NCBI RefSeq assembly: GCF_003323745.1
Contig: NZ_QOIL01000003.1
Coordinates: 248,001-312,000, forward strand
Source of the DNA: Sphaerisporangium album
GTDB taxonomy: Bacteria > Actinomycetota > Actinomycetes > Streptosporangiales > Streptosporangiaceae
Direction: 5' to 3'
Length of the DNA: 64,000 nucleotides
Shown here: positions 1 to 8,097 of the stretch, piece by piece
Layout of the letters: each line of letters begins with the position of its first letter
Numbering within the stretch: position 1 is the stretch's first letter
The notes under the pieces: model-generated
What the model was told of the DNA's origin: nothing
The model's database searches: none
Seen by the model: only the letters and a program-made list of their open reading frames with translations
Program-made: the position numbers and the translations under genes

Positions 1-720
1 GGGCACTTTCCGATCATCGCGGTCGACAACTTCCACCTGCCCTTCCGTCCCGCCTACCAGGACGTGCACGCCGCGCACCTGATCGTCGTGTACGGCCTGG
101 ACGAGGCGGCCGGGCAGGCGTACGTCAGCGACGCGATGCCCCCGGCGCACGCGGGGCCGATTCCGGTCGCGGCCCTGCTTGCGGCGTGGACCTCGTCCAA
201 CCCCAAGGACGTGCAGGACGCGTTCTTCAGCGACTCCGCCATCGGCGGCCGCTACCTGACCGTCACCGTGGGGGACGCCCCGGAGACCACCCCTGCGTTC
301 GTGCGCGAGGTGCTCACGGCCAACGTCGCCGGGTTCGAGGCGGACCGGGACACCGCGGGCTGGGGCGGCCTGGCCGGCGTGCGGGACTTCACCATGAGCC
401 TGGCCGGCCGGGCCCGCGCCGGCGACGCCCGCGCGCTGGAGGAGGCGTACCCGTTCGGCTGGGGCATGCAGGCCCAGGCCGCGCTGCACGCCGAGTTCCT
501 GCGCGCCTGCGGGACGCGCTGGGAGGTGCCCGCGCTGCGGGAGGCGGCCCGGCTGGCGGAGCACGTCGCGCACGCCTGGACCGGGGTGCGGATCACCGCC
601 GCGCACGGCAGGAGCGACCCCGCCGCGGCGGCGCCCGACCTGGCCCGGCACGGGGGACGCCTCGTCGCCGCGTACGAGGCCGCCGTCGCGGGACTGCGCG
701 AGGCGGCCGGGTTCCTGTGA
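1..720 (+). CDS. BtrH-like acyltransferase (BtrH_N/DUF4872 type), 5' end outside window
   Basis: The reading frame is open from the first base, so only the C-terminal 239 residues are visible. The early segment, with [12 protein letters not shown] and then HLIVVYGLD...YVSDAM, resembles the N-terminal domain of the butirosin protein BtrH. The rest, rich in Ala and helices ([20 protein letters not shown]), fits the C-terminal DUF4872 part. BtrH moves a carrier-protein-bound acyl group onto an amine, so here it could offload or transfer an acyl or aminoacyl group from an NRPS/AmCP carrier; that role is inference. It ends 28 bp before the aminotransferase gene in the same direction and is probably in its operon. 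The family call is from recognition by eye; the catalytic Cys/His region may lie outside the window. Confidence 0.65.
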   Translation, partial: GHFPIIAVDNFHLPFRPAYQDVHAAHLIVVYGLDEAAGQAYVSDAMPPAHAGPIPVAALLAAWTSSNPKDVQDAFFSDSAIGGRYLTVTVGDAPETTPAFVREVLTANVAGFEADRDTAGWGGLAGVRDFTMSLAGRARAGDARALEEAYPFGWGMQAQAALHAEFLRACGTRWEVPALREAARLAEHVAHAWTGVRITAAHGRSDPAAAAPDLARHGGRLVAAYEAAVAGLREAAGFL

Positions 721-748
721 CGGCCTTCCCAGCCCTGGAGGGGACACC

Positions 749-2104
749 TTGACCAGCCCAGAGACCATGCCCGGCGCCGCGGCGTCCGGGCGAGACCGCG
801 GCGCGGCCGGCGACAGGGATCGGCGGCTGGCCGCGTTCGGCGGCAGGCCCGCCGTGCCGAGAGAGCTGCGCAACCCGCCCTGGCCGGTGATCACCGACGA
901 CGACCGGGCCGCCGTGCTCGGCGTGCTCGACGGGGCGGCCCTGGTGTCGGACACCGACGGCGAGACGGCGGTGTCGGTCCTGGAGCGGCGCTGGGCCGAG
1001 CGGACGGGGGCCGCGCACTGCGTGGGCACGTCCAACGGCACCACCGCGCTCCAGCTCGCGCTCGCGGCGCTCGGCGTCGGCCCGGGTGACGAGGTGATCG
1101 TCCCGGCGCTGAGCTTCATCGCCAGCGGGCTGGCCCCGCTGCACCAGATGGCCATCCCGGTGTTCGCCGACATCGACCCGGTCACGTTCAACATGGACCC
1201 CGCGGCGGTGGAGGCCCTGGTCACCCCGCGGACCGCGGCGATCCTGCCGGTGCACCTGCACGGCCACCCCGCGGACATGGACGCGCTGAACGCGATCGCC
1301 CGCCGCCACGGCCTGGCGGTGGTCGAGGACGCCGCCCAGGCGCACGGCGCCTTCTACAACGGCCGCCCGGTCGGCTCGCTCGGCGACGCCGCCGCGTTCA
1401 GCCTCCAGGTGACCAAGAACCTTCCGACCTGCGGCGAGGGCGGCCTCGTCACGATAAATGACGACAAGGTGGCGGAGACGGCCCGGATGACCCGCCAGTT
1501 CGGCGAGGTCATCGAACCCGGCCGCGACCGCGACTACATCTCCTACCTGCTCGGCTGGAACCACAAGCTGAGCGCCGTGCAGGCGGCGTTCACGCTCTCC
1601 CAGCTGGAACGCTTCGACGCCTACGACGCGGCGCGGCGCGGCAACGTCACCGCCTTCCTCGCCCGGCTGGCCGAGCTGCCCGGCCTCGTCGTGCCCTCCC
1701 GCGTGGGGGACGTCACGCACGCGTGGCACATCCTGCGCTTCCGCTTCGACCCGGTCGCGGCGGGTCTGCCGGACGTGCGCCCCGAGGCGTTCCGCGTGGC
1801 GCTGCACCGCCTGCTGCGCGCCGAGGGCGTCCCGGTGTCGCGCTACCAGTTGCTCGCGCTGCCCGAGCAGAAGGTCTTCACCGACCGGATCGGGTACGGC
1901 TCCGGCTACCCGTGGGCCGCGGGCGACCCGCAGGCCGACGCCGAGCATCCGGTCGCCACGCAGGTCATCGCCGACTCGCTCACATTGCAGAAGCGCCACC
2001 TCAACCCTGACGCCGGCCTCGCGCTGCGGCACTACGCCGACGGCTTCGAGAAGGTGTGGGCGAACCTGGACATGGTCGCCGCGATCGCGAAGTCGGCCCG
2101 GTGA
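749..2104 (+). CDS. DegT/DnrJ/EryC1/StrS-family PLP aminotransferase
   Basis: PLP-dependent aminotransferase of 451 residues. Visible motifs are [13 protein letters not shown] (cofactor phosphate region), [10 protein letters not shown] (Asp contacting the PLP pyridine nitrogen) and [15 protein letters not shown], in which Lys223 is the expected Schiff-base lysine. The start is TTG, chosen because GGAGG lies 6-7 bases ahead; an in-frame ATG 18 bases later is the alternative. In the AmCP route to DADH an aminotransferase must aminate the C6 ketone made by the transketolase, and this gene is placed to do that (inference from context). StrS relatives usually act on sugar ketones, so a sugar substrate cannot be excluded. 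Its stop overlaps the next start (GTGA), implying translational coupling. Confidence 0.88.
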   Translation: MTSPETMPGAAASGRDRGAAGDRDRRLAAFGGRPAVPRELRNPPWPVITDDDRAAVLGVLDGAALVSDTDGETAVSVLERRWAERTGAAHCVGTSNGTTALQLALAALGVGPGDEVIVPALSFIASGLAPLHQMAIPVFADIDPVTFNMDPAAVEALVTPRTAAILPVHLHGHPADMDALNAIARRHGLAVVEDAAQAHGAFYNGRPVGSLGDAAAFSLQVTKNLPTCGEGGLVTINDDKVAETARMTRQFGEVIEPGRDRDYISYLLGWNHKLSAVQAAFTLSQLERFDAYDAARRGNVTAFLARLAELPGLVVPSRVGDVTHAWHILRFRFDPVAAGLPDVRPEAFRVALHRLLRAEGVPVSRYQLLALPEQKVFTDRIGYGSGYPWAAGDPQADAEHPVATQVIADSLTLQKRHLNPDAGLALRHYADGFEKVWANLDMVAAIAKSAR

Positions 2105-3024
2105 CCGCCGTCGTGGGCGCCGACACGGGCCCGGAAACGAGCGCGGAAACGGGCGCGGAAACGGGCGCGGAAACGGGCGCCGTAGTAGGCACGGCAGGCA
2201 CGGAAATGACCGCCGACGGCCTCAGGGAGACCGCCCTGCGGATCCGCCGCCACATCGTGGACATGTGCGCGGGCCCCGAGGGCGGGCACCTCGGCGGCTC
2301 GCTGTCCAGCGCCGACATCCTCACCGTCCTGTACTTCTCGGTCCTGCGCTGCGACCCCGCCGCGCCGGACGACCCCGGCCGGGACGTGTTCCTGCTCAGC
2401 AAGGGGCACGGCGCGATCGGCCTGTACGCGACCCTCGCCGAGCGCGGCTACCTCCCCGTGGCCGAGCTGGCGACGTACGCCCGTCCCGGCGGCCGCCTGA
2501 TGGGCCACCCCGTGCGCGCCGTCCCCGGCGTGGAGATGCCGACCGGCTCGCTCGGGCACGGCCTCGCGCTCGGCCTGGGCTTCGCGCTGTCGGCCCGGCT
2601 CGCCGGACGGGCGAACCGGGCGTTCGTACTTCTCGGCGACGGCGAGCTCCAGGAGGGGTCCTGCTGGGAGTCCGCCATCGCCGCGGCCGCTCAGGGCGCC
2701 GACAACCTGGTGGCGATCGTCGACAGGAACGGCCTCCAGCTCACGGGCGCGACCGAGCAGATCTCCCCGCTGGAGCCGATGGCCGCGCGCTGGCGGGCGT
2801 TCAACTGGGCGGTCCGCGAGGTGGACGGCCATGACCACGAGGCGCTGCGCGAGGCGCTGGCCTCGGCGCCGTGGGAGCCGGGACGTCCGAGCGTCGTCGT
2901 CGCGAGCACCGTCAAGGGCCAGGGCCTGGCGATGGTCGCGGGGAAGGCGCACAGCCACTACGCCACCCTGTCCGAGCGGATGCACGCCCGTGCGGTCCGC
3001 GCGCTGCGGGCGGGTGACCGGTGA
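2101..3024 (+). CDS. Transketolase, N-terminal (TPP-binding) subunit
   Basis: First half of a split transketolase, 307 residues. [37 protein letters not shown] and [11 protein letters not shown]...DRNGLQ form the thiamine diphosphate/Mg site of the family. The GTG start overlaps the aminotransferase stop by 4 bp. A second candidate start is ATG 2206, which would remove an unusual low-complexity leader made by four 12-bp DNA repeats (ETSA then three ETGA units). Split transketolases of this kind occur in specialised-metabolite clusters. With the next gene it should transfer a two-carbon ketol unit; on an AmCP-bound glutamate semialdehyde this gives the C7 skeleton of DADH (family knowledge plus context). 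Confidence 0.9.
   Translation: MTAVVGADTGPETSAETGAETGAETGAVVGTAGTEMTADGLRETALRIRRHIVDMCAGPEGGHLGGSLSSADILTVLYFSVLRCDPAAPDDPGRDVFLLSKGHGAIGLYATLAERGYLPVAELATYARPGGRLMGHPVRAVPGVEMPTGSLGHGLALGLGFALSARLAGRANRAFVLLGDGELQEGSCWESAIAAAAQGADNLVAIVDRNGLQLTGATEQISPLEPMAARWRAFNWAVREVDGHDHEALREALASAPWEPGRPSVVVASTVKGQGLAMVAGKAHSHYATLSERMHARAVRALRAGDR
2133..2180 (+). repeat. Four tandem 12-bp units inside the transketolase leader
   Basis: Four consecutive copies of a 12-mer of the form GGAAACGGGCGC (the first copy has one base different, GGAAACGAGCGC). They encode [16 protein letters not shown] if the GTG start is used. The repeat lies between the overlapping GTG start and the alternative ATG, so copy-number change would alter only a dispensable leader or the spacing to the internal start. 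Confidence 0.9.
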
Positions 3025-4004
3025 GCGCCGTGGCCACCCGGACGGTGTACCGGGACGCGCTGGTCGAGCGGATGGGCGCCGACCCGACGGCGGTGTGCCT
3101 GGACACCGACACCGGCCTGTTCTCCGGCGTCGACTTCGGCGACGCCGCCGCGCGCTACCTCAACCTCGGCATCGCCGAGCACACGCTGATGGGCGTGGCG
3201 GCGGGGATGGCGGCCTCCGGCTGGCGGCCGTACGTCAACACGATGGCCGCGTTCGCGGGCGCCCGCGCGCTGGAGGCCGTCAAGATCGACATCGCCTACA
3301 ACGCGCTCCCGGTCCGCATCATGGCCACCCACAGCGGCGTCTCGGCCGGGCACCTCGGCCCGACCCACCACGCGCTGGAGGACCTCGCCGTGATGCGGGT
3401 CCTGCCGAACATGACCGTGGTCGTGCCGGCCGACGGCGCCTCCACCACCGCGCTGCTCGGCCAGGTCGCCGACCTTCCCGGACCGGCGTACGTGCGGCTC
3501 GGCCGCAAGCCGACCCCGTCGCTGCCCGAGGACACCCCGCCGCCCGTGCTCGGCCGGATCCAGCGGCTGCGCGACGGCGGCGAGGTCGTCCTGGTGTGCG
3601 CGGGCCCGCTGCCCGTGCTGGCCGCGCTGGAGGCCGCCGGGACGCTCGCCGCCGAGGACGGGCTGGACGTGGGCGTCCTGCACGCGCACACGCTCAAGCC
3701 GTTCGACACCGGGACGCTGACCGCCGCGACGGCCGGCGCGCGGCTGGTGGTCACGGTCGAGGAGCACTGGCCGTCCGGCGGCCTCGGATCGGCCGTGGCC
3801 GAGGAGCTCGCCGAGCACGCGCCGCGCCCGCTGCTGCGCATCGCCATGCCCGACCGGTTCGTCGACACCGTCGGCGGCCAGGAGCGGCTGATGGCCGACA
3901 ACGGCATCACGGCCGAAGGTGTCGCGGCACGGGTGCGCGCCAGGCTCGCCGGGCTCGCTGACACGGCCGCCGCGCCCGGCACACAGACCCGCCCGATTCC
4001 ATGA
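3021..4004 (+). CDS. Transketolase, C-terminal (pyrimidine-binding) subunit
   Basis: Second half of the split transketolase, 327 residues. The YLNLGIAEHTLMGVAAGMA segment has the conserved glutamate (Glu53) that activates TPP. HSGVSAGHLGPTHHALEDLAVMR is the usual substrate-side loop, and the C-terminal third (VVTVEEHWPSGGLGSAVAEEL) is the transketolase C domain. The start overlaps the N-subunit stop by 4 bp, so the two subunits are probably made in equal amounts and form an alpha2beta2-like enzyme. It is followed 19 bp later by the LysW gene. The donor is probably a ketose phosphate (inference). Confidence 0.9.
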   Translation: MSAVATRTVYRDALVERMGADPTAVCLDTDTGLFSGVDFGDAAARYLNLGIAEHTLMGVAAGMAASGWRPYVNTMAAFAGARALEAVKIDIAYNALPVRIMATHSGVSAGHLGPTHHALEDLAVMRVLPNMTVVVPADGASTTALLGQVADLPGPAYVRLGRKPTPSLPEDTPPPVLGRIQRLRDGGEVVLVCAGPLPVLAALEAAGTLAAEDGLDVGVLHAHTLKPFDTGTLTAATAGARLVVTVEEHWPSGGLGSAVAEELAEHAPRPLLRIAMPDRFVDTVGGQERLMADNGITAEGVAARVRARLAGLADTAAAPGTQTRPIP

Positions 4005-4023
4005 CGAAGAAGAGGAGAACCCC

Positions 4024-4188
4024 ATGATCGCCTGCCCGGAGTGCGAGGCCAAGGTCGACCTGCCCGACGCGCCTCGCCTCAACGAGATCCTGGAATGCGG
4101 TGACTGCCACGCGGAGCTGGAGATCCTCTCTCTGGAGCCGACGCTGGTAGGACTCGCGCCCGAAGTGGAAGAGGACTGGGGAGAGTGA
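4024..4188 (+). CDS. lysW: Amino-group carrier protein (LysW/AmCP)
   Basis: A 54-residue acidic carrier protein. It has a small zinc-binding fold shown by CPEC (Cys4, Cys7) and CGDC (Cys25, Cys28), and it ends in EDWGE, the signature tail of LysW. In LysW proteins the gamma-carboxylate of the last glutamate (Glu54 here) is joined by LysX to the alpha-amino group of the substrate, protecting that amine and presenting the side chain to the following enzymes. ATG was chosen because an AGGAGA ribosome site sits just ahead; upstream in-frame codons belong to the tail of the preceding gene region. The stop overlaps the lysX start. In primary metabolism LysW serves lysine/arginine synthesis, but the neighbours here point to specialised metabolism. 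Confidence 0.95.
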   Translation: MIACPECEAKVDLPDAPRLNEILECGDCHAELEILSLEPTLVGLAPEVEEDWGE

Positions 4189-5054
4189 CCTCACCCGGCA
4201 CCCTCGCCGTGGTCGCCTCCCGGATCCGCGCCGACGAGAAACGCATCTTCGACGCGCTGGACCGCAGGGGCGTCTCCTATGTCCACGTGGACAGCCGGAC
4301 GATGTGGAGCTCGGCGGACATCGCGCCGCTGCCGTGGGATCGGGCACTGAACCGGGAGATCGGGCATGTCCGCGCGGCGTACGCGGCGCACAGCCTGGAG
4401 GCGGTGGGCACCCTCGTGGTGAACAGTGCCCGCGCCACCGAGGTGTGCGGCGACAAGTGGCGCACCTCGATGGCGCTGCGGTCCGCGGGGCTCCCCGCCC
4501 CCCGGACCGCGCTGGCCCTGACCCCCACGGCGGCGCTGACGGCGATCGAGGAGATCGGCTACCCGGCGGTGCTCAAGCCGTTGGTGGGCTCGTGGGGGCG
4601 GCTGGTGACCTTCGTGCCCGATCGGCAGGTCGCCGAGACGGTGCTGGAGTACATCGCCGCCCTGCCCTCCCCGCAGTCGCACGTGGTCTACGTCCAGGAG
4701 TTCGTCGACAAGCCGGGACGCGACATCCGCGCCCTGGTGATCGGCGGCGAGGTGCTGGGCGCGGTCTACCGGCGCAGCGAGGAGTGGCGGACGAACGTGG
4801 CGCGCGGCGCGGTCACCGAGCGGTGCGAGGTCACCGACGACATGGCCAAGCTCGTGTACGGCGCGGCGCGGGCGACCGAGGCGGACATCGCCGGGGTCGA
4901 CCTGGTGGAGGACGAGGACGGCAGGCTGCTGATCCTGGAGGTCAACGACACCGTCGAGTTCTCCGGTTTCCAGCACGCGATGGGAGATCGGGTGGACGTG
5001 GCGGGAAGGATCGTGGATCACGTGCTGACCGGGGTGCCCACATGGCGCGAGTGA
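4185..5054 (+). CDS. lysX: LysX/ArgX-type ATP-grasp ligase charging LysW
   Basis: RimK-like ATP-grasp ligase, 289 residues, the usual size of LysX. It starts with GTG in a 4-bp overlap with lysW. Motifs: CGDKWRTSMAL, the AVLKPLVGSWGR phosphate-binding region, an ILEVNDTVEFSGF C-terminal metal-binding segment with Glu and Asn, and YVQEFVDKPGRDIRALVIG. It should form the isopeptide bond between the C-terminal Glu of LysW and the amino group of glutamate or a related acid, using ATP. Glutamate is expected if the pathway leads to DADH; the substrate cannot be fixed from sequence by eye. Its 3' end overlaps the reductase gene by 13 bp. Confidence 0.93.
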   Translation: MTSPGTLAVVASRIRADEKRIFDALDRRGVSYVHVDSRTMWSSADIAPLPWDRALNREIGHVRAAYAAHSLEAVGTLVVNSARATEVCGDKWRTSMALRSAGLPAPRTALALTPTAALTAIEEIGYPAVLKPLVGSWGRLVTFVPDRQVAETVLEYIAALPSPQSHVVYVQEFVDKPGRDIRALVIGGEVLGAVYRRSEEWRTNVARGAVTERCEVTDDMAKLVYGAARATEADIAGVDLVEDEDGRLLILEVNDTVEFSGFQHAMGDRVDVAGRIVDHVLTGVPTWRE

Positions 5055-6085
5055 CCATCGTCGGCGGCTCGGGGTACATCGGCGGCGAACTGCTGAGGCT
5101 GCTGCTCGGCCACCCCGAGGTCGAGGTCGCCGCCGTCACCTCGGCCCGGCTCGCCGGACGCCGGGTGGACGGCGCGCACCCGAACCTGCGCGGCCTCACC
5201 GACCTGACCTTCGCCGACCCCGACAAACTGGACGAGTGCGACGCGCTGTTCCTGGCGACGCCGCACAAGGAGACCATGGGCCGGATGGCCGGCTTCCTGA
5301 AGCTCGCGCCGCGCGTCTTCGACCTGTCGGCCGACTTCCGGCTCCGGGACCCGGCCCTCTACCGGCGCTACTACGGCCTGCCGCACGAGGCCGCCGACCT
5401 GCTGCCCGAGTTCGCGTACGGCCTGCCCGAGCTGCACCGGGACCGGCTGCGCACGGCCGACCGGATCGCCGTCCCCGGCTGCATGGCCACCGCGGCGATC
5501 CTGGCCCTGCACCCGCTGGCCGCCGCCGGGCTGGTGGAGCCGGAGGTGACGATCGACGCGCGCACCGGCTCCAGCGGGTCGGGCGCGTCGGCGGGGTCGG
5601 AGAACCTGCACGCCGAGCGCAGCGGCGCGATGCGCGTGTTCGCCCCGACCCGCCACCGGCACGAGGCGGAGATCGGCCAGGAGACCGGCCTGTCGGCCCG
5701 GATGAGCGCCACCGGCGTGGAGGCGGTGCGCGGCGTTCAGGTCGTGTGCAGGGCGCGGCTGGCGCCGGGCGCGGACGAGCGGGCGGTCCGCTCGGCCTTC
5801 CGCGCGGCCTACGCCGAGGAGCCGTTCGTCCGCGTGGTGGCGCAGAAGCGCGGCCTGTACCGGCTGCCCGAGCCGAAGATCCTCAGCGGGTCCAACTTCT
5901 GCGACGTGGGGTTCGCCGTGGACGACGACGAACCGGCCGGGGGCGCAGGACGGGCCGTGGTGCTGGTCGCCGCGCTGGACAACCTGGTCAAGGGCGGCGC
6001 GGGCAACGCGGTGCAGTGCATGAACATCCGGTACGGCTGGCCGGAGCGCGCGGGCCTCACGTTCGCCGGGCTCCACCCCAACTGA
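5042..6085 (+). CDS. lysY: LysY/ArgC-type [LysW]-acyl-phosphate reductase
   Basis: NADPH-dependent semialdehyde dehydrogenase of the ArgC/LysY family, 347 residues. The N-terminus IVGGSGYIGGELLRLLLGHP is a Rossmann nucleotide-binding fold. VPGCMATAAILAL has the catalytic Cys147, where ArgC usually reads PGCYPTA, so this is a variant active-site context with Met after the Cys. RTGSSGSGASAG and the LDNLVKGGAGNAVQCMN segment near the C-terminus are family hallmarks. It reduces the LysW-bound acyl phosphate to the aldehyde, which is the acceptor for the transketolase. It overlaps lysX and lies 12 bp ahead of the kinase gene, so it is part of one operon. Confidence 0.93.
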   Translation: MARVTIVGGSGYIGGELLRLLLGHPEVEVAAVTSARLAGRRVDGAHPNLRGLTDLTFADPDKLDECDALFLATPHKETMGRMAGFLKLAPRVFDLSADFRLRDPALYRRYYGLPHEAADLLPEFAYGLPELHRDRLRTADRIAVPGCMATAAILALHPLAAAGLVEPEVTIDARTGSSGSGASAGSENLHAERSGAMRVFAPTRHRHEAEIGQETGLSARMSATGVEAVRGVQVVCRARLAPGADERAVRSAFRAAYAEEPFVRVVAQKRGLYRLPEPKILSGSNFCDVGFAVDDDEPAGGAGRAVVLVAALDNLVKGGAGNAVQCMNIRYGWPERAGLTFAGLHPN

Positions 6086-6097
6086 CGGAAGGCGAGC

Positions 6098-6952
6098 ATG
6101 ACCGACATCACGGTGGTCAAGTGCGGGGGCAACGCCTCGGTCGAGGTGGACGAGGTGTGCGCCGACGTGGCCACGCTGCGCGGGCGCGGCGCCGAGGTGA
6201 TCCTGGTGCACGGCGGCTCGGCCGACATCGAGCGGCTGGCCGCCCGGCTGGGCGTGCCCAGCCGGCAGGTGGTCGCCCCCGACGGCGTCCCCGCCCGCTA
6301 CACCGACCCCGCCATGCTGGAGGTCGTCACGCTGGCCCTGGCCGGCATGTCCAAGCCGCGGCTGCTTGCCTCGCTCGCCGCCCGCGAGGTGCCCGCCGTC
6401 GGGCTGACCGGCCTGGACGCCGGCCTGCTGCGCGCCCGCAGGAAGGCCGCGCACCGCGCCGTCGTGGACGGCGTCCGCGTGATGGTCAGGGACAACCAGG
6501 TCGGGACGATCACCGCCGTGAACGCCGGCCTGCTGCGCACGCTGCTCGACGCGGGCCTGGTGCCGGTGATCTCCCCGCCGGCGCTCGCCGAGGACGGCCG
6601 CCCGGTGAACGTCAACGCCGACCGGGTCGCGGCCGCGGTGGCCGCGGCGGTGGGCGCCGCGCGGCTGGTCATGCTGACCGGCGCGCCGGGAGTCCTCGCC
6701 GACGTCGCCGACCCGGACTCCGTGCTGCCCGTGGTCGAGCTCTCCCCGAACGAACCACCCGCCCACCGCGCCGGCGGGATGGGACTCAAACTGATCGCCG
6801 CCCGCGAGGCCCTCACGGCGGGGGTGCCCGAGACGCTGATCGCCGACGGACGCCGGCCCCGGCCGGTGACGGCCGCGCTGGACGGCGCCGCGACCACGGT
6901 CGTCCTCGCGGGGCGGGACCGCATCGACACCCTGGAGACGAGCCCCTCATGA
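6098..6952 (+). CDS. lysZ: LysZ/ArgB-type [LysW]-amino acid kinase
   Basis: Amino-acid kinase of the N-acetylglutamate kinase fold, 284 residues. VVKCGGNA is the ATP-phosphate lysine/glycine motif, VHGGSADIERLAARLG matches the substrate loop, VISPPALAEDGRPVNVNADRVAAAVA is the conserved Asn/Asp region, and LMLTGAPGVL plus AGGMGLKLIAA close the nucleotide site. It phosphorylates the side-chain carboxylate of the LysW-linked amino acid before reduction by the LysY-type enzyme. The ATG start has GGAAGG upstream; the stop overlaps the lysK start as ATGA. Motifs look intact. Confidence 0.93.
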   Translation: MTDITVVKCGGNASVEVDEVCADVATLRGRGAEVILVHGGSADIERLAARLGVPSRQVVAPDGVPARYTDPAMLEVVTLALAGMSKPRLLASLAAREVPAVGLTGLDAGLLRARRKAAHRAVVDGVRVMVRDNQVGTITAVNAGLLRTLLDAGLVPVISPPALAEDGRPVNVNADRVAAAVAAAVGAARLVMLTGAPGVLADVADPDSVLPVVELSPNEPPAHRAGGMGLKLIAAREALTAGVPETLIADGRRPRPVTAALDGAATTVVLAGRDRIDTLETSPS

Positions 6953-8097
6953 ATCATTGGCCCAGCGCGGAGACGGGCCCGGTCAGCGAGACCTTCGCGA
7001 TCGGGCTGCTCCGCCGCATGCTGGAGATCGACTCCCCGTCGCACCACGAGGCGCTGCTCGCCCGCACCCTGGTCACCATCATGCGGGAGCTGGGTTTCAG
7101 CGCGTACGTCGACGAGACGGGCAACGCCGTCGGCGAGATCGTCCGGGGCGACGGGCCGACCGTGATGCTGCTCGGCCACATGGACACCGTCCCCGGCACG
7201 CTGCCCGTACGCTCCATCAGCGGCAGCCTGTACGGCCGGGGCGCGGTCGACGCCAAGGGACCGCTGGCCGCGATGATCTGCGCCGCCGCGGGCACGCCCG
7301 AGTTCCGCGGCCGGGTCGTGGTCATCGGCGTCGTGGAGGAGGAGACGCCCTGCTCGCGGGGCGCGATGGCGATCCGGCAGAACCACACCCCCCCGGACGC
7401 GCTGATCATCGGCGAGCCGAGCGGCTGGTCGAGCGTCGTCATCGGCTACAAGGGCAAGCTCGACCTGCGCTACCAGGTGACGGTGCCGCCCACCCATCCG
7501 AGCAACCCGGTGCCCAAGGCGTCGGAGCTGGCGGTCCGCTGCTGGGACTCGCTGGTGGACCTGCTGCCGCCGCAGCCCGGCCACGCCGTGTTCGACCAGC
7601 CCACCCCGACCCTGGTGTCGATCAACGGCGGCCTGGCCGTCGCCGAGATGGAGCTGAGCGTGCGCACCTCGCCGGGCTTCGACTCGGCCGCCCTGGTCCG
7701 CGACCTGCGCGACCGTCTGGACGGCGCGGGCGAGCTGACCGTGGTGAACTCGGTGGCCGCCTGCCGCACCCACCGGCGCGACCCCGTGGTGCGCGCGCTG
7801 TTCGCCGGCATCGCCAAGCAGCAGGGACGCGCCACGGCCAAGCTGAAGACCGCAACCTCGGACATGAACACCCTCGCCGAGGTGTGGGACGTGCCGATGG
7901 CCACCTACGGGCCCGGCGACAGCTCCCTCGACCACAGCGAGGACGAGCACATCGTGCTGGCCGACTACCTGCGGGGAATCGCGGTTCTCTCCAGCGCCCT
8001 CAACGACCTGTCCGACCTGCCATACCACGAAGCGCGGAGATCGACCCTGGCCGGACCGACCAGCAATGCTCCCGTGCAGACACGGAGGAACCGATGA
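6949..8097 (+). CDS. lysK: LysK-type M20 metallohydrolase releasing product from LysW
   Basis: M20-family amidohydrolase, 382 residues. Metal and catalytic residues are visible as GHMDTVPG (His, Asp), GAVDAKGPLAAM (bridging Asp), VVEEETPCSRG (catalytic Glu pair), IIGEPSGW and the C-terminal SSLDHSEDEHI with the last metal His. LysK cuts the isopeptide bond and frees the finished amino acid from LysW, so this gene completes the AmCP cycle. The ATG overlaps the kinase stop by 4 bp, and its own stop overlaps the NRPS start. The C-terminal 25 residues after YHEARRS look like an unstructured extension. Confidence 0.93.
   Translation: MNHWPSAETGPVSETFAIGLLRRMLEIDSPSHHEALLARTLVTIMRELGFSAYVDETGNAVGEIVRGDGPTVMLLGHMDTVPGTLPVRSISGSLYGRGAVDAKGPLAAMICAAAGTPEFRGRVVVIGVVEEETPCSRGAMAIRQNHTPPDALIIGEPSGWSSVVIGYKGKLDLRYQVTVPPTHPSNPVPKASELAVRCWDSLVDLLPPQPGHAVFDQPTPTLVSINGGLAVAEMELSVRTSPGFDSAALVRDLRDRLDGAGELTVVNSVAACRTHRRDPVVRALFAGIAKQQGRATAKLKTATSDMNTLAEVWDVPMATYGPGDSSLDHSEDEHIVLADYLRGIAVLSSALNDLSDLPYHEARRSTLAGPTSNAPVQTRRNR

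Noticed and set aside
593-2032. Long minus-strand frame opposite the aminotransferase gene
   Set aside because: Arg/Gly/Val-rich translation without motifs, typical shadow of a GC-rich gene on the other strand.
4024-8097. LysW operon as primary lysine or arginine synthesis
   Set aside because: Tight coupling with a transketolase pair, NRPS and thioesterase and the absence of homoaconitase/homocitrate-type genes favour specialised metabolism, though only the full genome can settle it.
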